Shown here: positions 9,383-17,643 of the stretch, piece after piece | Numbering within the stretch: the stretch's first letter is position 1 | Layout of the letters: every line of letters begins with the position of its first letter | From: Phaeobacter cretensis | Lineage (GTDB): Bacteria > Pseudomonadota > Alphaproteobacteria > Rhodobacterales > Rhodobacteraceae | DNA: 64,000 bases | NCBI RefSeq assembly: GCF_047372505.1 | Contig: NZ_JBKBEU010000004.1 | Span: 1 to 64,000, forward strand | Reading direction: 5' to 3' | The notes under the pieces: generated by a model | The model's input: the letters and a program-made list of their open reading frames with translations, nothing else | The model's database searches: none | Told to the model about the DNA's origin: nothing | Program-made: the position numbers and the translations under genes

Positions 9383-10231
9383 ATGATCCTCGTTTTTGGT
9401 AAAACCGGACAGGTGGCGCGGGAGTTGGCGCTGCATAACAACGTCATCTGTCTGGGTCGTGATCAGGCGGATCTGAGCGATCCTGAAGCCTGTGCCAAGG
9501 CCATCCGGGATCATGCGCCCCAAGCGGTGATCAATGCCGCCGCCTATACGGCCGTGGATAAGGCCGAAGAGGAGGAGGCGCTGGCCACCGTCATCAACGG
9601 GGCAGCGCCGGGCGCAATGGCTGTGGCCTGTGCGCAGATGGAGATCCCCTTTGTCCATATCTCCACCGATTACGTCTTTGCAGGCACCGGCGAGACGCCT
9701 TGGCAGCCCGGTGATCCTGTCGCGCCGGCCAATGCCTATGGGCGCAGCAAACGCGCGGGCGAAGAGGCGGTGATGGCGGCGGGCGCGACATATGCGATCC
9801 TGCGCACCTCCTGGGTGGTTTCGGCCCATGGCCATAACTTTGTCAAAACTATGCTGCGGCTCGGGGCCGAGCGGGACCGGCTGACCATCGTCGGCGATCA
9901 GATCGGTGCACCGACGCCAGCCCGTGGCATTGCCGCCGCCTGTCTGGACATGGCCCACCAGCTGATCGCGGATCCCGCCAAATCCGGTATTTATCATCTA
10001 CAGGGTGCGCCTTTTGTGAGCTGGGCCAAGGTCGCCACCGAGATCTTTGTCGAGGCGGGCCTTCCCTGCGAGGTGGTGGAAATCCCTACGTCTGCATATC
10101 CAACACCGACATCGCGCCCGCTGAATTCAAGGCTTGATTGCAGCTTGTTAGAGACTGTTTTTGATATCAAACGCCCGGATTGGCAGGCCGGGCTCAGGGA
10201 TATTCTGAAGGAATTGGGAGAGATCGCATGA
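9383..10231 (+). CDS. rfbD: dTDP-4-dehydrorhamnose reductase
   Basis: 282 residues. It reduces dTDP-4-keto-L-rhamnose to dTDP-L-rhamnose with NAD(P)H. The N-terminal GKTGQVARELA nucleotide-binding loop, INAAAYTAVDKAE, HISTDYVFAGTGETPW and NAYGRSKRAGE (Tyr-x-x-x-Lys) identify RmlD. The ATG at 9383 lies just after a strong GAGGAG, and a longer in-frame start at 9347 has no such site. The stop overlaps the rfbA start (ATGA), indicating translational coupling. The C-terminal part (10147-10165) holds an exact 19-nt match to glf. Confidence 0.95.
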   Translation: MILVFGKTGQVARELALHNNVICLGRDQADLSDPEACAKAIRDHAPQAVINAAAYTAVDKAEEEEALATVINGAAPGAMAVACAQMEIPFVHISTDYVFAGTGETPWQPGDPVAPANAYGRSKRAGEEAVMAAGATYAILRTSWVVSAHGHNFVKTMLRLGAERDRLTIVGDQIGAPTPARGIAAACLDMAHQLIADPAKSGIYHLQGAPFVSWAKVATEIFVEAGLPCEVVEIPTSAYPTPTSRPLNSRLDCSLLETVFDIKRPDWQAGLRDILKELGEIA

Positions 10232-11100
10232 CAGCACGTAAGGGCATCATTTTGGCCGGTGGCTCTGGTACGCGGCTTTATCCGATCACCATGGCGGTAT
10301 CGAAACAGCTGCTGCCGTTGTATGATAAGCCGATGATCTATTACCCGTTGTCGGTGTTGATGCTGGCGGGCATCCGTGAGATCTGCGTGATCACCACGCC
10401 ACAGGATCAGGATCAATTCACCCGGCTTCTGGGTGATGGCAGCCAATGGGGGGTCCAGCTCACCTATGTGGAACAACCCAGCCCCGACGGTCTGGCCCAG
10501 GCCTTTGTGCTGGCCGAAGATTTTCTGGACGGGGCGCCATCGGCGCTGGTGCTTGGGGACAATGTGTTCTTTGGTCACGGTCTGCCGAAATTGCTGGCGG
10601 CGGCAGATGCACAGGTGAGTGGCGGCACCGTCTTTGGCTATCACGTGGCAGATCCAGAACGCTATGGGGTGGTGGATTTCGACGCCGAGGGCCGGGCTCG
10701 TGAGATCATCGAAAAACCTGCTGTGCCGCCGTCGAACTACGCTGTGACCGGGCTTTATTTCCTCGATGGCACCGCGCCGGAACGGGCGCGGAAGGTTACG
10801 CCCTCACCCCGGGGCGAGCTGGAGATCACCGACCTGTTGCAGATGTATCTGGACGAAGATGCGTTGCGCGTGGAGACCATGGGCCGCGGCTATGCCTGGC
10901 TGGATACCGGCACCCATGGATCGCTGCTGGATGCCGGCAATTTCGTGCGCACGCTGCAGGAGCGCCAGGGCTTGCAGACAGGTTGCCCCGAGGAGATCGC
11001 CTATGAGGCCGGCTGGATCAATGCCGAGCAACTGCGCGCCCGTGCCGAGATGTTCGCCAAAAACGCCTATGGCGCCTATCTGGAGCGACTGCTGAACTGA
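10228..11100 (+). CDS. rfbA: glucose-1-phosphate thymidylyltransferase
   Basis: 290 residues, the usual RmlA length. It catalyses the first step of the pathway, dTTP plus glucose-1-phosphate to dTDP-glucose. The N-terminal signature GGSGTRLYPITMAVSKQL, the substrate loop YDKPMIYYPLSVLMLAGI, LGDNVFFGHGL and the C-terminal LDTGTHGSLLDA are clear. The start is the ATG overlapping the rfbD stop. The upstream in-frame GTG at 10180 lies inside rfbD and is rejected. It is the last gene of the rfbCBDA operon, with its stop one base from the convergent acetyltransferase stop, so the two transcripts must overlap. Confidence 0.96.
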   Translation: MTARKGIILAGGSGTRLYPITMAVSKQLLPLYDKPMIYYPLSVLMLAGIREICVITTPQDQDQFTRLLGDGSQWGVQLTYVEQPSPDGLAQAFVLAEDFLDGAPSALVLGDNVFFGHGLPKLLAAADAQVSGGTVFGYHVADPERYGVVDFDAEGRAREIIEKPAVPPSNYAVTGLYFLDGTAPERARKVTPSPRGELEITDLLQMYLDEDALRVETMGRGYAWLDTGTHGSLLDAGNFVRTLQERQGLQTGCPEEIAYEAGWINAEQLRARAEMFAKNAYGAYLERLLN

Positions 11101-11988
11101 TCAGGCAGAGCGCATAATACGTGTCAGCCGATCTGTAATATGGCGAACTTTCCTGGATACAGAACCCAGCGGACGGTCACCTGGTAGGGTGACGACCCTG
11201 TGCAATGAGATCCGTGGCGTATCAACTGGAGCAGCCAGTGCCACCAGGTCGGCGGCGGTGATCCAGCGGTCCTCGCGTTTGGCGAGACTGGCTTGCTCCG
11301 GCTCGAAAGCTTTGCAGAACCGGCGCGGGTGCCCCATGTTGAAGGCCGCCAGTGTTTCCAGCGGATAATCCCACCAGGCCGTTGCCTCCAGCCGGGCCAT
11401 CAAGGGGGTGGCGAAACGGTACTTCAGCACGCGGGCCGGGACCCCCCCGACAACCGCATAGGCGGGCACATCTTTGGTGACGATGGCTCCGGCAGCCAAC
11501 ACTGCGCCGTTGCCGACGGTGATGCCGCCAGCAATCTGCACGCCTCGCCCGATCCAGACATCATTGCCAATGCGCACGGGTTGCGACTTGGTGCTGAAAT
11601 GAGAATGGGGTTCATAGGTTTCGGCCCCGAAACTGCGGGCCAGTTTTTCGTAATAGGGACCATAGCTGAATGGGTGTGACGAGACGCGCCGGATCGGATG
11701 ACGATCTCCCAACACCCGCAGCCCACCTGCAATTGAGCAGAAAGCCCCGGCAGACCAGCCCCGAGCGGGCGAATGACTGTAACTCATGTAGCCGAGGTTG
11801 CTTAAGGACAGCAGACCGTTTGTTTTCAACCCGTGCCGGGTGGCTATTGAGAGTTTCAGATTCGGTGGAAAACTGATCCGTTTGAGAGCCGTCAGATCCC
11901 GATCAGCGCGCCAGGGTTTCGGCATCACATGGGCATCGGACAAGAGCGTGCGCATACCGTCGGTCACACGAAAAGTGGTGGGTTTCAT
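11101..11988 (-). CDS. CatB-like hexapeptide-repeat O-acetyltransferase
   Basis: About 295 residues. The left-handed beta-helix acetyltransferase core lies in the middle: GYMSYSHSP, GAFCSIAGG, HPFSYGPYY, VRIGNDVWIGRGVQIAGGI and NGAVLAAGAIVTKDVPAYAVVGGVPARVL. This resembles the xenobiotic/CatB acetyltransferase group, whose members use acetyl-CoA and often modify sugars. Next to polysaccharide genes, acetylation of a glycan or glycan precursor is more likely than antibiotic resistance, but this is inference. The ATG at 11988 is preferred. A TTG at 12072 would add 28 residues of credible but unsupported sequence. The C-terminal ~80 residues extend beyond the usual domain. Confidence 0.75.
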   Translation of the reverse strand: MKPTTFRVTDGMRTLLSDAHVMPKPWRADRDLTALKRISFPPNLKLSIATRHGLKTNGLLSLSNLGYMSYSHSPARGWSAGAFCSIAGGLRVLGDRHPIRRVSSHPFSYGPYYEKLARSFGAETYEPHSHFSTKSQPVRIGNDVWIGRGVQIAGGITVGNGAVLAAGAIVTKDVPAYAVVGGVPARVLKYRFATPLMARLEATAWWDYPLETLAAFNMGHPRRFCKAFEPEQASLAKREDRWITAADLVALAAPVDTPRISLHRVVTLPGDRPLGSVSRKVRHITDRLTRIMRSA

Positions 11989-12203
11989 AAGAAAATAGAG
12001 GCTCTGAATAAGGGTTTCGTCAGGAAAATCATGAAGCAAATGGACAGTAGGCTGATCAGGATCACAGGCCAAAATCGCCAGAATTCCAGATCGTACATCG
12101 GGTAAGATACAACACAGAAAGATTATCCAACCGGATGGGAGAGATCCAGCCTAAACACACCCCTCAGAGGTGAGTTTTCTCAGCGTCAACCGGGATGAAA
12201 CAA

Positions 12204-12234
12204 ACGCGCGCCTTTGCTGAGCAGAAGCGCGCGT
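12204..12234 (-). terminator. hairpin downstream of the export lipoprotein gene
   Basis: Eight-base arms ACGCGCGC and GCGCGCGT enclose a partly paired loop. Read on the minus strand it is followed by TTTGTTTC, and it lies 20 bp after the lipoprotein stop, so a terminator for that gene is plausible. Confidence 0.5.
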
Positions 12235-12253
12235 ATCGTTTCGTTGGGTTGGA

Positions 12254-13393
12254 TTACAGCACGCCTGCGCGGCTGAAGACGCCGAAGAAGTTGCCGATGA
12301 TATTGGAAATGGTCAGCGCGTCATTCACTGGTGCCTCGGTGGCAATCAGCAGATCACCGGAGTTGATCTTGAAGCGACGGGCGGAGAACAGACCGTCAGC
12401 GGAGGTCAGGTCCAGCGTGAAGACCACCCGTGTCTGGCGCGGGCCACGCTCACCGGGGGCCAGCGCGCTGTTGGGGTATTCGCGCAGCACCAAAAGGCCC
12501 TGCGGATCGGCGCGGGTGTCCTGAAACCCGCCGGAAACTGACATGGCATCCATCGCCGACATCTTATCCTTGGTGAAGATATGCAGATCCTCACGGCCCG
12601 TGGCCCCAAAGGAGAGAAAATAGCGCGCATCCTCTTCCACAAACACCCGGTCACCCCCACGCAGCAGCGTGTCGCGGCGTGGATCGTTCAGCAGGGTCTC
12701 TACCGATGTGCCGTAGATGCTGCGGCCGCGCACCAGCCGGATCTGCGGATTGTTCAGGGTGGCACTGATACCGCCGCCGGCCGCGATCAGCCCCATCACC
12801 GTGTAATTGCGATCGGGCATCGGATAAGTGCCGGGGGTGGTAACGCCGCTGACCAGATCAACGGAATTGCCACGGCCTTCGGTCATGTCCAGCTGCAGCT
12901 GCGCTGAGGGGACGATCTCCTCCATCGCGGTCTGCAACCGTTCGCGGGCCAGATTCGGGGTCAGCCCGTTGACGTTCACATTGCCGACATAGGGCATGAA
13001 GATGCTGCCATTGGCCGCCACTGTCACATCCTGCAACTGGACCATCTTCTCATCAGGGGTGGTTAGCAGGGAGTTGTCGCTGCTGTCCCAGATCCGCAGG
13101 GTCAGCAAATCGCCGGGCTGGATGATCTGGGTCTTGGCCCCCTGGGTGGCACCAATCCATTTCAGTGGCCGTTTGCCGCTATCGGCACCGCCGCTTTCTG
13201 GACCTGTTTCAGGCCAATGGGCCACGGTGGGCAAAAAGGCACGGGATACCGCATAAAGCGCAAAATCGGCATCCGCATCATCAGCGGTTTTCAGGATCTC
13301 TTCGCTGGCGGGGGCGCCGCCGGGCAAACGGCCACAGGCCGCCGGCAATAGAGCTAAACCGAGAGCGGCAAGCAGGAGGGATAGACGGCGCAT
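12254..13393 (-). CDS. polysaccharide export outer-membrane lipoprotein (Wza/KpsD-like)
   Basis: 379 residues. An N-terminal lipoprotein signal ends in LLPAACG, with the lipid-bearing Cys at about residue 19, so it should be anchored in the outer membrane. The Poly_export domain follows (IQPGDLLTLRIWDSSD, AANGSIFMPYVGNVNVNGLT, RERLQTAMEEI). Two SLBB-type soluble ligand-binding segments come after it (VDLVSGVTTPGTYPM, DRVFVEEDARYF). It would form the outer-membrane channel for capsule or exopolysaccharide export, partnering an inner-membrane exporter such as KpsMTE encoded at 50406-53483 (inference). The start at 13393 puts the signal peptide at the N-terminus. A frame extension to 13987 overlaps the divergent epimerase gene and is rejected. 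Confidence 0.87.
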   Translation of the reverse strand: MRRLSLLLAALGLALLPAACGRLPGGAPASEEILKTADDADADFALYAVSRAFLPTVAHWPETGPESGGADSGKRPLKWIGATQGAKTQIIQPGDLLTLRIWDSSDNSLLTTPDEKMVQLQDVTVAANGSIFMPYVGNVNVNGLTPNLARERLQTAMEEIVPSAQLQLDMTEGRGNSVDLVSGVTTPGTYPMPDRNYTVMGLIAAGGGISATLNNPQIRLVRGRSIYGTSVETLLNDPRRDTLLRGGDRVFVEEDARYFLSFGATGREDLHIFTKDKMSAMDAMSVSGGFQDTRADPQGLLVLREYPNSALAPGERGPRQTRVVFTLDLTSADGLFSARRFKINSGDLLIATEAPVNDALTISNIIGNFFGVFSRAGVL

Positions 13394-13488
13394 GAGAGTC
13401 CTTGTCCGAAAACGGCTTGATTTTTGTTCTGCGCAAGATACTGGGCGTGAAGACTGCGTCAACCGCATGGACAACGACAACAGGGGGC

Positions 13489-14436
13489 ATGATGCGTTTT
13501 CCACCCATATTGATTTTGGGCGCCTCCGGGCGGATCGGCGGACTTTTGCGGATGTGCTGGGATGGGGCAGGTCAGGATTTGCGCTGGCAATGCCGCCGCG
13601 TACAGGGGGCTGACCGGACAGATCAGCCCGGTCAGGGCTGGCATGTGTTTGATCCGCTTGCAGATCCCGCAGCCCTGCAACAGGTGGCGCGCGGGGCTGC
13701 GGCCACGCTTTGTCTGGCGGGGCCGGTGCCGGGTGGTGGTGCGGGCCGCGATCTGAGCGCAGGTCAGTTTGCACAGCATAAAGATCTGGCGCTTGCTGTA
13801 TTGGATGCCGCCGCACGGGCCCGCGATGATGGCCCAGCCGCGCTGCCGGGGAGGGTGTTATTAGCCTCTTCCGCTGCGGTCTATGGCGTAACGCCTGGCC
13901 CCTTGCACGAAGACACACCGCTGGCACCGGTTGCGCCCTATGGTGTGGCCAAGGCTGAGATGGAGCAGGCCGCCACCACCCGGGCAACAGAGCTGGGGCT
14001 GGAGGTCACGCTGCTCAGGATCGGCAATATTGCCGGGCTGGATGCCATCCTTGGTGGCTGGCGGCCGGGGTTCAGTCTGGATGAATGGGCTGATGGGCGC
14101 ACGCCCCGGCGCAGTTATATCGGCCCGCGAACCCTTGCAGATGTTCTGGCGACATTGGTCTGCACCGCAGATCTGCCGCAGGTTCTGAACATCGCCCAGC
14201 CCGGTCTGGTGAGCATGGGCGGGCTGTTGCAGGCGGCAGCGCTGGATTTTGGGCGCAGGCCCGCACCGGATCACGCTATTGCCGAGGTGCAGCTTGACGT
14301 GGCACGGCTGATCGGGCTTTTGGCGGCACAGCCTTCGCCCGCAGCCGGCCTGCCACTTAGTCTGCCTCTCGCAACATCTGCGGATCTGGTGAATGAGGCA
14401 CGGCAACTGGACCTGCTGCCCAACTCTCGATCCTGA
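13489..14436 (+). CDS. NAD-dependent epimerase/dehydratase family protein
   Basis: About 315 residues from the ATG-ATG pair at 13489/13492, which follows AGGGGGC. Upstream in-frame codons back to 13402 are unlikely. It is a short-chain extended dehydrogenase: ILGASGRIGG nucleotide loop near residue 7, LASSAAVYG, and PYGVAKAEMEQ with the Tyr-x-x-x-Lys pair. It is more divergent than the named epimerases in this window, and its substrate cannot be read from sequence. It sits 15 bp upstream of the initiating sugar transferase on the same strand, so a nucleotide-sugar or lipid-linked-sugar substrate is likely, comparable to epimerases paired with WcaJ-type transferases. Confidence 0.75.
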   Translation: MMRFPPILILGASGRIGGLLRMCWDGAGQDLRWQCRRVQGADRTDQPGQGWHVFDPLADPAALQQVARGAAATLCLAGPVPGGGAGRDLSAGQFAQHKDLALAVLDAAARARDDGPAALPGRVLLASSAAVYGVTPGPLHEDTPLAPVAPYGVAKAEMEQAATTRATELGLEVTLLRIGNIAGLDAILGGWRPGFSLDEWADGRTPRRSYIGPRTLADVLATLVCTADLPQVLNIAQPGLVSMGGLLQAAALDFGRRPAPDHAIAEVQLDVARLIGLLAAQPSPAAGLPLSLPLATSADLVNEARQLDLLPNSRS

Positions 14437-14451
14437 TAAGGACCACCGCAT

Positions 14452-15063
14452 ATGACCTGGCGCAAACGCCTCTTTGATCTCTTTTTTGCCGGCCTGCTGG
14501 TGGTCGTGCTGGGCCCGGTGCTGCTGGGGCTGATGCTGTGGCTGCTGGTAAAGGAAGGCCGACCGCTGTTTTATGTGGCCGAGCGGATGAAAGGCGTCGA
14601 CCAGCCTTTTGCGTTATGGAAGCTGCGCACCATGAAGGTGGTGGACAGCGACACCGGCGTGTCCGGCGGCGATAAATCGGCCCGGATTACCAGAACCGGG
14701 GCCTGGCTGCGTGCCAAACGGCTGGATGAGTTTCCACAGCTGTGGAACATCCTGCGAGGAGATCTCTCCTTTGTCGGGCCGCGCCCGCCGCTGCGCCAAT
14801 ATGTCGAGGCCAATCCCGAGTTATACGCCCGTGTGCTGAAATCACGCCCCGGGGTTACTGGCCTTGCCTCCATCACCTATCACAAGCATGAGGCCGCTTT
14901 GCTGACGCGCTGCACCACTGCAGAGGAGACTGATCAGGTTTATTCCCGCCTCTGTGTGCCGATGAAGGCGCGGCTTGATCTGATTTATCAGCGTCATCAA
15001 AGCATGTGCTACGATTTCGATTTGGTGTTTCAAACCATCGGCAATCTGTTCCGGCGCGGATGA
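14452..15063 (+). CDS. initiating sugar-phosphate transferase (WcaJ/PglC-type)
   Basis: 203 residues, matching the minimal catalytic form of bacterial sugar transferases that move a sugar phosphate from a UDP-sugar to undecaprenyl phosphate at the inner membrane. It has an N-terminal hydrophobic hairpin (LFDLFFAGLLVVVLGPVLLG), then FYVAERMKGVDQPFALWKLRTM, RLDEFPQLWNILRGDLSFVGPRPP and RPGVTGLASI, the family signature blocks. It lacks the extra N-terminal membrane bundle and CoA-binding-like domain of full-length WbaP/WcaJ. It probably starts the repeat unit of the Wza/Yjb-associated polysaccharide, and UDP-GlcNAc-derived sugars from the next gene are candidate substrates (inference). Confidence 0.9.
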   Translation: MTWRKRLFDLFFAGLLVVVLGPVLLGLMLWLLVKEGRPLFYVAERMKGVDQPFALWKLRTMKVVDSDTGVSGGDKSARITRTGAWLRAKRLDEFPQLWNILRGDLSFVGPRPPLRQYVEANPELYARVLKSRPGVTGLASITYHKHEAALLTRCTTAEETDQVYSRLCVPMKARLDLIYQRHQSMCYDFDLVFQTIGNLFRRG

Positions 15064-15531
15064 GAACAAGGCATAGGGTAGGGGATTCGGCGATTCGCGC
15101 GCCTCTGACAGGTGGTTTTGTGCCAAGGCTCCCGCGCTGGAGGTTATGAACAGCAACGGGATCTCTCCGAGATGGGCACCAAGGCGGCAAAAGCAGGCAA
15201 ATCACCGGTAAACGGCGCTTTTTTGCCACCACCGGTTTTGTATTAACCCTCAAATGAGTCTAGAGTAGCCAGTGAGTGACCTCCGGCAGATGCCGGGGTT
15301 CAGCCTTTGGAAAATTGCCTTTGCGACACAGCTTGGGCGAGACATAGAGACACACAGCCTGCCGTCAGAGAGACCTTCCGCATGAGGGTCTGGGGTCCTG
15401 ATGGAGGTGATTGATAAAAACGTATTTGAAACGATGGCGCATCCAGGGGGATTTCGGCGCGCTGTCGCGACATATCAAATGGCCGCCACAAAAAGACGGC
15501 CACCGGGGACTGGAAGTGGGGACGGCCAGGA
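15064..15531. other. 468-bp gap before the capD-like gene
   Basis: No credible gene is seen on either strand. Around 15180-15245 there is a weak inverted arrangement (GGCAAAAGC and GCTTTTTTGCC) with two ACCGGT palindromes, which could terminate the sugar-transferase transcript. The remainder presumably holds the promoter of the downstream dehydratase. Confidence 0.3.
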
Positions 15532-17406
15532 ATGTTCAATTTGATCAGTGCGCTGTCACGCAAACAGAAATCCTATATTTTTCTCACCATAGATCTCGGG
15601 CTGATCCCGCTGGCGCTGTTCCTGACCTTTCTGGTGCAGCCGCTTCCGGGTTCTGCGCTGGCCACCTTGGCAGCCATGCTGCCGGTGCTGCCTTATGTGC
15701 TGGCGCTGGCGGCCGGGGTCGCCTTGTGGCTGGGTCTGCCCAAGGTGCAGCTCAATGCCTATGAACGCCACGCCGTCGGGTTGACAGCTCTGCTGGCCTC
15801 GATCACCGCCGGGGCCACGGCGGGGCTTACGCTGCTGTTTGGCCCCGATCTGCCTCCCGGCACCCATGTGGTGTTTGCCACCACCTATTTTCTTTGCCTG
15901 CTGGCGGCACGTGCGGTTCTGTATCAGATCGTCGTGGCTATTTATCGTCGTGCCCAGCCGCGCTGCCGGGTGCTGATCTACGGTGCCGGCACCACCGGTG
16001 CCCAGCTGGCCCAGGCGCTGAAGGCTCATGACGGCATCGATCCCGTCGCTTTTGTCGATGACAATACCTCATTGCAGGGGGTGACACTGGTCGGATTGCC
16101 GGTGTTCCCGCCCGCCCGCATTGCTGAGATCGCGGAGGCCCGCCAAATCAAGCGGGTGCTGTTGGCGATGCCCTCACAAAGTCAGCCGAAACAGGCTCAG
16201 ATCATTCAACGCCTGCAGCGGATGCAGCTGGAGGTGCAGGCGCTGCCCTCCTTTGCCCAGCTGATTGGCGAAGAGGCGCTGGTGGACAAGCTGACGCCAG
16301 TGGCACCGCAGAATTTCCTCGGGCGCGCCACCCACGATGTACCCCTGCAGGAGGCCAGCGAGTCCTATCAGGATCGGGTGGTGCTGGTGTCTGGCGCCGG
16401 CGGTTCTATTGGCTCCGAACTCTGCCGACAGGTCCTGGCCTGCCGCCCGCGCAAGCTGGTGCTTTATGAGCTGTCGGAACTGGCGCTCTATACGATCCAT
16501 CAGGAATTGGAGCAGCAGGTTGAAGGCACCGGGATTACCCTGGTTCCTGTGCTGGGATCGGTCACCGACCCGCGTCAGGTGCGCATGGTCCTGGCCCATC
16601 ACGATGTACAGGTGGTGCTGCATGCGGCCGCTTACAAACATGTGCCGCTGGTCGAATCCAACCCGTTGCCAGGTCTTGCCAACAACGTCTTTGGCACCCA
16701 GACTCTGGCCCGCGCTGCTGCATTAAGCGGGGTGGAACGGTTTATCCTGATTTCTTCGGACAAGGCTGTGCGTCCGACCAATGTAATGGGCGCTTCCAAG
16801 CGGATGGCGGAGCTGGTGCTGCAGGATCTGGCCACCCGCAACCCCGGCACCGTCTTCACCATGGTGCGGTTTGGCAACGTGCTGGGATCGTCGGGATCGG
16901 TGGTGCCATTGTTTCAGGAACAGATCAGCCGTGGCGGTCCGGTCACCGTTACAGATCCGCGCGTCAAACGCTATTTCATGACCATCCGCGAGGCGGTGCA
17001 GCTGGTGCTTCAGGCCGGCGCCGAAGCTCTGGGTGGCGAGGTCTTTGTGCTGGATATGGGCGAGCCGATATCGATCCTGCAACTGGCGCGTCAGGTCATT
17101 GAAAGCGCCGGGTATTCAGTGCGCGATGATGATTGCCCGGATGGCGATATTACCATTGAAATCATTGGGTTACGCCCCGGTGAAAAGATGCAGGAAGAGC
17201 TGACACTCAGCTCGGATCTGATCACAACACGCCACCAGAAAATCTTCTGTGCCCGTGAGGCGGTCCTGTCGGAGATCGAGGTGGCGACCCTGATCCGGGG
17301 CCTGCGTCAAGCGGTGGCTGCCGGCGACGAAGGAGTTGCCCGCGCGCTGATCACACGCTGGGTCGAGGGCTATCGCGCCCCGGAACAGGATCGTAAAACC
17401 TCCTGA
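15532..17406 (+). CDS. membrane nucleotide-sugar 4,6-dehydratase (CapD/FlaA1/PglF family)
   Basis: 624 residues, the full-length membrane form. The first ~120 residues contain about four hydrophobic helices. A first nucleotide-binding domain follows (CRVLIYGAGTTGAQLAQAL, about 140-160). The catalytic SDR domain begins at about 280 with VVLVSGAGGSIGSELCRQV. ISSDKAVRPTNVMGASKRMAE shows the family's Met in place of the usual catalytic Tyr, and VRFGNVLGSSGSVVPLFQEQI and ITIEIIGLRPGEKMQEEL follow. Relatives convert UDP-GlcNAc to UDP-4-keto-6-deoxy sugars at the inner membrane, the first step to bacillosamine, FucNAc or QuiNAc. The exact product is not readable, but the gene agrees with an amino-deoxyhexose in the polysaccharide. 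Confidence 0.9.
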   Translation: MFNLISALSRKQKSYIFLTIDLGLIPLALFLTFLVQPLPGSALATLAAMLPVLPYVLALAAGVALWLGLPKVQLNAYERHAVGLTALLASITAGATAGLTLLFGPDLPPGTHVVFATTYFLCLLAARAVLYQIVVAIYRRAQPRCRVLIYGAGTTGAQLAQALKAHDGIDPVAFVDDNTSLQGVTLVGLPVFPPARIAEIAEARQIKRVLLAMPSQSQPKQAQIIQRLQRMQLEVQALPSFAQLIGEEALVDKLTPVAPQNFLGRATHDVPLQEASESYQDRVVLVSGAGGSIGSELCRQVLACRPRKLVLYELSELALYTIHQELEQQVEGTGITLVPVLGSVTDPRQVRMVLAHHDVQVVLHAAAYKHVPLVESNPLPGLANNVFGTQTLARAAALSGVERFILISSDKAVRPTNVMGASKRMAELVLQDLATRNPGTVFTMVRFGNVLGSSGSVVPLFQEQISRGGPVTVTDPRVKRYFMTIREAVQLVLQAGAEALGGEVFVLDMGEPISILQLARQVIESAGYSVRDDDCPDGDITIEIIGLRPGEKMQEELTLSSDLITTRHQKIFCAREAVLSEIEVATLIRGLRQAVAAGDEGVARALITRWVEGYRAPEQDRKTS

Positions 17407-17643
17407 CTCTTTACCTTCGGGGCACTCTTGTCACATGACCTGCGGCGGCTCCTGCCGGGCGGTACTATAGTTTGCGGGCCACAGACAAATTATGTGCGGC
17501 AGGCAACCCGGTCATATCGTTGATCCAACTGCGACTTTTGTGGTCTAACCGGGCCAACAGCCCCGCCCGGGGGCGCAGGTCGGTGGATTGGCTTTCCGAT
17601 TCCCAACCAAATACCCCGACCAGATAACAAGGCAGCCGACCCC

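Noticed and set aside
8678..9997. 439-residue frame antisense to rfbB/rfbD
   Set aside because: Spans two well-supported genes on the other strand and has shadow-type composition.
12254..13987. 577-residue version of the export lipoprotein
   Set aside because: The extra N-terminus overlaps the divergent epimerase gene, while a proper lipoprotein signal starts at 13393.
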